From Lentimicrobiaceae bacterium (GTDB lineage Bacteria; Bacteroidota; Bacteroidia; Bacteroidales; Lentimicrobiaceae): DNA of 64,000 bases. The notes beneath the pieces were generated by a model. That model had not been told where the DNA came from. It was given only the letters and a program-made list of their open reading frames with translations, and did not search any database. The stretch is taken from NCBI GenBank assembly GCA_020636745.1, contig JACJXH010000001.1, positions 62,001-126,000 on the forward strand, read 5' to 3'. The number at the start of each line of letters is the position of its first letter. The stretch's first letter is position 1. The position numbers and the translations under genes were made by a program. This document shows, one piece after another, positions 59,943-64,000 of this stretch.

Positions 59943-60929
59943 TTATCGGCGATATCCGTTCATATAATCATTTAGTTCCTCAATGCTTGATTCAAAAGTA
60001 AAAGCATCGTTTAACCGGTAATAATTGCCAATGTCATAAGTGTATCCATAGGCATATTTAGCCAGTTCGAGGCGGGTATCCTCAAAGGTAAAGAGCAGCA
60101 TGATTTCCTTCACCTGGTCGCTCAACAGGCAATTTGAAGATATGACCTGCTTTGCGATGGTTAATCGCGTATCGTCGAACGATTTGCTGGCAATGGATTG
60201 TTTTACACTCTGGAAATCTCCCGGATGCATTGGATAAGGACAACCAACAGGACCATTGTAGCCTGGCATTACATATGTTTGCTGCATCTGTTGTGTAGGC
60301 GGTGCCTGCTGATATCCACCGGTTGTGGTTGTGGTGGAGTAGGATGTGGTAGTTTGTGTTGTAGTAACCTGCGATCCGGTATTGATGCTTCCTCCATTAA
60401 CATTCATATTGAAATTGACTCCCAGCTCAGGGTCGTTGATATTGATACCCATCGATACATTTCCCTCTTGAGGCTCGGCATATGTATCAGTTACTGTAGT
60501 TGTTGTCTGGGTGTAAGTTACAGGAGCGGCGGGGGCTGCCTGTGTGGTGTAAACAACAACCTGCTGGCCGGGCGCAGGTGGTAATGCCTGCGCAATGGGC
60601 ACTTCGTTCATCCAGCGAACCACATATTCGTTTTTGTTGTTGCGTTTTACCGAAAAAGTGGTTTCGTAACCCTGATTAAACATCAGGTTTTTGTCAATTT
60701 CGCCCAATGCCGGGTCGTCAAATATTACTTTAAGTTTATAGTTGGGGGCAATCAGATCTGTAACTTTTACATTGGTTTCTGGTGTGGGGTTTTGCCTGAT
60801 CCCGTTCAGGATAACTGTAAACCTTTCACCTTGTTCGGTAAAAAATACTAGATTTGATTTAAGCTGGGCAAAGCTGCTTAGTTGAAGCAGGGCTGCCAGT
60901 AAAAGCAGAAGTGGTAGCTTTTTTCTCAT
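59943..60929 (-). CDS. DUF4476 family exported protein
   Basis: A 328-residue protein with a signal peptide (LPLLLLLAALLQLSSFAQ). The N-terminal part (residues 19-110) is beta-rich; the middle (about 125-235) is low complexity, Thr/Gln/Pro/Gly-rich (TTTTVTDTYAEPQEG, TTTTTGGYQQAPPTQQMQQ); the C-terminal 90 residues form the helical DUF4476 domain with IASKSFDDTRLTIAKQVISSNCLLSDQVKEIMLLF. Function unknown; likely periplasmic. No clear -7 element. Confidence 0.85.
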   Translation of the reverse strand: MRKKLPLLLLLAALLQLSSFAQLKSNLVFFTEQGERFTVILNGIRQNPTPETNVKVTDLIAPNYKLKVIFDDPALGEIDKNLMFNQGYETTFSVKRNNKNEYVVRWMNEVPIAQALPPAPGQQVVVYTTQAAPAAPVTYTQTTTTVTDTYAEPQEGNVSMGININDPELGVNFNMNVNGGSINTGSQVTTTQTTTSYSTTTTTGGYQQAPPTQQMQQTYVMPGYNGPVGCPYPMHPGDFQSVKQSIASKSFDDTRLTIAKQVISSNCLLSDQVKEIMLLFTFEDTRLELAKYAYGYTYDIGNYYRLNDAFTFESSIEELNDYMNGYRR

Positions 60930-61159
60930 GTTCGTCAGTGGTTTGTTTGTGTCAAAATCATTCTTTTAAAATTGTTGAATCAAATAAAGGATGCAAATGA
61001 ATGAAGAAACCGATGTTGTTTAAGGTATTGTGTACCGGCCTCATGGAATTGTATGCCGGCATTTTCGAAAATTCAAAAATAATGCCAGCTAATTTACTTT
61101 CCATGGCGGCGCTGTAATTTGGAATTAATCTGTATAGGGAAGGTGTTTGATGATTGGAA

Positions 61160-61858
61160 CTAAAACTCTACTTTCCCAATTCTGCTCATAGCCCGCATAA
61201 TGCGCTGTTGTTTTTGCTGTATGTAACTGGTCGGATGTGCCGGGCTCCAGCGGCGCGGATTGGGCAGAACGGCAGCAATCAGGGCTGCTTCTGCCTTACT
61301 CAGGTCGGATGCCGGTTTTTTGAAATAAAGTTGCGAGGCCATTTCAACACCATAAATGCCATCGCCCATCTCAATCACATTCAGGTAAACCTCCATAATT
61401 CGCCGTTTGCCCCAGAATATTTCAATCAAACCGGTAAAGTAAACTTCCATTCCTTTTCTTAGCCAGGTGCGATCGGGCCATAAAAATACGTTTTTGGCAG
61501 TTTGCTGCGAAATGGTGCTGGCACCTATCAGGCGTTTCCGCTTTTTATTGAGTTCCCGAGCTTTTTTTACAGCTTCGAAATCAATGCCATTGTGCATCAA
61601 AAAGTTATTGTCTTCTGATGCCACCACAGCCTGAATCATGTTGGGCGAAATATCTTCTAAAGGTATCCAATCCTTCGATAGTTTGGTTTTTTCACCGTCC
61701 GACCATTGCTCAATCAGCCTTATCATCATCAAGGGCGTAGCCGGAGGACGCACAAACCTGTAAATAATAGTTACAGCTATGGTTGAAATAATGAAGAAAA
61801 ATACAATCAACCGGAGCAGTTTGAGCAATTTGCGAAAGACGGACTTTTTGGTTGACAT
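61160..61858 (-). CDS. mtgA: monofunctional peptidoglycan glycosyltransferase
   Basis: Polymerises lipid II into glycan strands (GT51). The 232-residue protein has one N-terminal membrane anchor (LLRLIVFFFIISTIAVTIIY) and the GT51 motifs: ASEDNNFLMHNGID with catalytic Glu, GASTISQQTAKNVFLW, RIMEVYLNVIEMGDGIYGVEMASQLYF. No transpeptidase domain. Start is ATG 61858; the TTG at 61873 is rejected. A -7 element TAGGTTTG is predicted at 61888-61895. Confidence 0.95.
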   Translation of the reverse strand: MSTKKSVFRKLLKLLRLIVFFFIISTIAVTIIYRFVRPPATPLMMIRLIEQWSDGEKTKLSKDWIPLEDISPNMIQAVVASEDNNFLMHNGIDFEAVKKARELNKKRKRLIGASTISQQTAKNVFLWPDRTWLRKGMEVYFTGLIEIFWGKRRIMEVYLNVIEMGDGIYGVEMASQLYFKKPASDLSKAEAALIAAVLPNPRRWSPAHPTSYIQQKQQRIMRAMSRIGKVEF

Positions 61859-61887
61859 ACCTGTAACTTGCAATGTGGAATCTTTTG

Positions 61888-61895
61888 CAAACCTA
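61888..61895 (-). promoter_or_regulatory. predicted -7 element of mtgA
   Basis: TAGGTTTG on the minus strand, 30 bp before ATG 61858, fits TAnnTTTG. Confidence 0.5.
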
Positions 61896-62006
61896 ACAAA
61901 ATATTTTTTTCTATCATGCCCTGTTTTTAAGTTGATTTTTTCTTTTTTTTACCATAGCATTTGAATTTACCACAGGGGAAATGATGTTATAATGGACTAA
62001 TTTTCT

Positions 62007-62014
62007 TATGTTTG
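62007..62014 (+). promoter_or_regulatory. predicted -7 element of the saccharopine genes
   Basis: TATGTTTG matches TAnnTTTG, 43 bp before ATG 62057; it excludes the TTG at 62012 as a start. Confidence 0.55.
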
Positions 62015-62056
62015 TTATCTTATCGTTATATAAATCTCTCATTTAACATAAATATT

Positions 62057-63373
62057 ATGAGTAAATTTATCGGAATCCGCCATGAAGACAAGTATGCAAT
62101 GGAAAGACGTGCGCCCCTTACTCCCCGTCATGTTGGGCGTTTAATAAAGGAAAAGCAACTCGACATTGTTGTTCAGGCATCTGCTAAAAGAATTTTCGAT
62201 GACAAGGAGTATTTGGAAGCGGGGGCTAAGGTTTCCGAAAATCTGGATGATTGCAGTATTATTCTTGGAGTCAAAGAAATTCCGGTTTCATTCTTTCAGC
62301 CCGATAAAACTTATGTGTTTTTTTCGCATGTAATTAAAGGACAAGCACAAAATATGCCCATGCTAAAAAGAATGATGGATTTAAAGTGCAATTTGATTGA
62401 TTACGAAAAGATTGTGGATGAACAGGGGAGGCGTCTTATTTTCTTTGGTCGGTATGCCGGTTTTGCCGGAATGATTAATTCGTTGTGGGCGCTTGGGGTC
62501 AGATTAAAGGAATATGGTTTTGACACGCCTTTTCTAAGAATACAACAAGCCCATTTTTATCATTCGCTTGATGAAGCCAAAAAACTTATTTCAGAGGTTG
62601 GGCAGGAGATTGCCGAACAGGGAATGCCAGCTGCGCTCCGGCCCTTTACTGTTGGTTTTACCGGTTATGGGAATGTTTCGCAGGGCGCTCAGGAGATATT
62701 AGGTCTGCTTCCTGTTAAAGAGATTTCGCCCGAAAAGCTTTTAAACCTCAGCAGCCGCAATCTGTTGCCCGATAATTTAATCTATAAAATCGTTTTTAAG
62801 GAGGAGCATCTTTCGGCGCATAACGATGGCCTGTTATTTGAATTGCATAACTATTACAAAGAGCCCGAAAAATATCACAGTGTTTTCGAGCAATATATCC
62901 CTCATCTTTCGCTATTGATGAATTGTATGTATTGGGATATGAGATACCCCAGGATTGTTACAAAAGACTACCTGGAAAAAGCCTTTCAATCAGGCCGGCC
63001 GAAACTTTCGGTTATCGGAGATGTTTCTTGCGATATAAATGGAAGTATTGAAATTACACACAAAGGAACCGAAATAGAAAATCCTGTTTTTATTTATAAT
63101 CCCGCAACAAGATTACCTGTTATGGGTTTTAAAGGAGAAGGTATGATGGTGATGGCGGTTGATATTTTGCCTAGTGAACTGCCCCGCGATTCTTCAGCCG
63201 GTTTTGCAGATGCTCTTTTTAATTTTGTGAAGCATATAGCCGATTGCGATTTTCATGAACCTTATGACGATCTTGAACTGCCACGTGCAATTAAAAAAGC
63301 ATTGATTCTGCATAATGGTAAGCTTACGGCTGACTATAATTATCTTCAGCAATTTATCGATAAACTTGCCTGA
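62057..63373 (+). CDS. lysine 2-oxoglutarate reductase-like protein (saccharopine-forming)
   Basis: A 438-residue protein like the N-terminal half of the plant and animal alpha-aminoadipic semialdehyde synthase, which condenses lysine with 2-oxoglutarate to saccharopine using NADPH. The family opening GIRHEDKYAMERRAPLTPRHVGRL and VQASAKRIFDDKEYLEAGAKVSENLDDCSIILGVKEIP belong to the alanine dehydrogenase/LKR N-terminal domain; TVGFTGYGNVSQGAQEILGLLP is the nucleotide-binding turn. A saccharopine dehydrogenase gene follows by 58 bp, so the two would do in separate polypeptides what eukaryotes do in one. Confidence 0.87.
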   Translation: MSKFIGIRHEDKYAMERRAPLTPRHVGRLIKEKQLDIVVQASAKRIFDDKEYLEAGAKVSENLDDCSIILGVKEIPVSFFQPDKTYVFFSHVIKGQAQNMPMLKRMMDLKCNLIDYEKIVDEQGRRLIFFGRYAGFAGMINSLWALGVRLKEYGFDTPFLRIQQAHFYHSLDEAKKLISEVGQEIAEQGMPAALRPFTVGFTGYGNVSQGAQEILGLLPVKEISPEKLLNLSSRNLLPDNLIYKIVFKEEHLSAHNDGLLFELHNYYKEPEKYHSVFEQYIPHLSLLMNCMYWDMRYPRIVTKDYLEKAFQSGRPKLSVIGDVSCDINGSIEITHKGTEIENPVFIYNPATRLPVMGFKGEGMMVMAVDILPSELPRDSSAGFADALFNFVKHIADCDFHEPYDDLELPRAIKKALILHNGKLTADYNYLQQFIDKLA

Positions 63374-63431
63374 AATATTATGCTAAAGCTCAAGTAATCG
63401 GTAATAAATAATGAAATAACGATATTCAGAA

Positions 63432-64000
63432 ATGGAAAAGATATTAATTCTTGGTGCCGGGCTTGTGGCCAGGCCTCTTATCAGGCATTTGCTCGGAAAA
63501 GGATACCGATTGACTGTGGCTGATATTTTGCAACATAAAGCTGCTGAACTTATTGAAAATCATCCAAATGCAGTGGCTATTGCCTTAAATGTGCATGATG
63601 AATCCGCACTTGGCGAATGTATTGAACAACATGATTTGGTCGTAAGTTTGCTGCCCTATATGTTTCATGTTCAGGTAGCCAGACTTTGTGTGGCCCTTCG
63701 CCGTAACATGGTTACCACCTCGTATGTAAAACCTGAAATGGAGGCGCTTGATATTCCTGCCAAAGAAGCGGGTATTGTTATATTGAACGAAATGGGGCTC
63801 GACCCGGGAATTGATCATATGTCGGCGATGAGGGTTATTGATCATATTCATGCAAGAGGTGGAAAAGTTGAAGAGTTTTATAGTGTTTGTGGCGCATTGC
63901 CTGCGCCGGAAGCGGCTACAAATCCATTCAGGTATAAGTTTTCGTGGAGCCCTAAAGGGGTTGTTATGGCGGGTAATAATGATGCAAGGTTTCTGAAAAA
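63432..64000 (+). CDS. saccharopine dehydrogenase-like protein, 3'-truncated by window end
   Basis: An open frame from ATG 63432 to the end of the window (189 codons) with the saccharopine dehydrogenase opening MEKILILGAGLVARPLIRHLL (Rossmann GxGxxxR turn), VVSLLPYMFHVQVARLCV, TTSYVKPEM and NEMGLDPGIDHMSAMRVID. It would split saccharopine to glutamate and alpha-aminoadipate semialdehyde. The gene has no stop within the window and is therefore partial. It is probably cotranscribed with the LKR-like gene. Confidence 0.92.
   Translation, partial: MEKILILGAGLVARPLIRHLLGKGYRLTVADILQHKAAELIENHPNAVAIALNVHDESALGECIEQHDLVVSLLPYMFHVQVARLCVALRRNMVTTSYVKPEMEALDIPAKEAGIVILNEMGLDPGIDHMSAMRVIDHIHARGGKVEEFYSVCGALPAPEAATNPFRYKFSWSPKGVVMAGNNDARFLK

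Noticed and set aside
63585..63851. Minus-strand frame of 88 residues at the window end
   Set aside because: It is antisense to the saccharopine dehydrogenase gene, which has clear family motifs.
1..64000. CRISPR arrays, insertion sequences, prophage or biosynthetic clusters
   Set aside because: No spaced direct repeats, transposase, integrase, capsid or synthase genes were found on reading both strands.

Overview
The window is a stretch of ordinary chromosome from a member of the Bacteroidota, most likely a Bacteroidales-type anaerobe with AT-rich DNA. The evidence is lineage-specific families (DUF3822, DUF4476, a duplicated DUF1599 protein, a PorV/PorQ-like barrel, a type IX secretion C-terminal domain), few Shine-Dalgarno sequences, and more than twenty copies of the Bacteroidota -7 promoter element TAnnTTTG placed just upstream of genes. 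The species cannot be named from the sequence. No rRNA, intact tRNA, CRISPR array, insertion sequence, phage or integrase was seen.

Layout. 1-3.6 kb: two tandem long-chain acyl-CoA ligases, the first cut by the window edge. 3.6-6 kb: holA and AMP nucleosidase, divergent from a lone HsdR_N-type nuclease-fold protein. 6-9.4 kb: a TPR protein, then an operon of a membrane-anchored protein, a DUF3822 protein and rsmD. 9.5-12.5 kb: coaD, a Nudix protein, pyrE and birA. 12.7-17.7 kb: rsfS, ftsH, a LUD protein, a DUF2007 protein, cdsA and psd, joining ribosome silencing, membrane proteolysis and phospholipid synthesis. 17.7-23.6 kb: a Cys-rich exported peptide, a HAD phosphatase, an SPFH/unknown/ribbon-helix-helix trio, a radical SAM protein and a POT-type transporter. 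23.7-28.3 kb: an outer-membrane pair (helix-hairpin-helix protein plus PorV-like barrel), a DUF2461 protein and YbaN.

28.3-36.1 kb: an M3 peptidase, a fused 2-oxoacid dehydrogenase E1, an outer-membrane protein, and the operon dapD-glycosyltransferase-tsaC. 36.2-39.7 kb: ruvX, def, a lipoprotein, then diadenylate cyclase and folP on the other strand. 39.7-51.3 kb: a long plus-strand run of a DUF1599 protein, a DoxX-like protein, an orphan ABC permease, tpiA, prmA, a 1493-residue exported protein, plsY, dnaN and a lipoprotein. 51.4-58.8 kb: an ABC-F protein, a cold-shock protein, a YkgJ-like protein, and the PEP-node genes pckA and ppdK. 58.8-64 kb: a decayed T9SS-sorted protein, a DUF4476 protein, mtgA, and a split lysine-to-saccharopine pathway that runs off the window end.

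Most of the window is housekeeping. The points most worth a second look are a 14-bp palindrome matching the LacI/CcpA-type operator pattern on the predicted pckA start site, predicted leaderless or near-leaderless transcripts (pyrE, a radical SAM gene, and a TTG-started ABC-F gene), a DUF3822 protein with PilM/actin-like sequence features next to a single-pass membrane protein, a POT-type transporter lacking the first glutamate of ExxER, and the unassigned 1493-residue protein.
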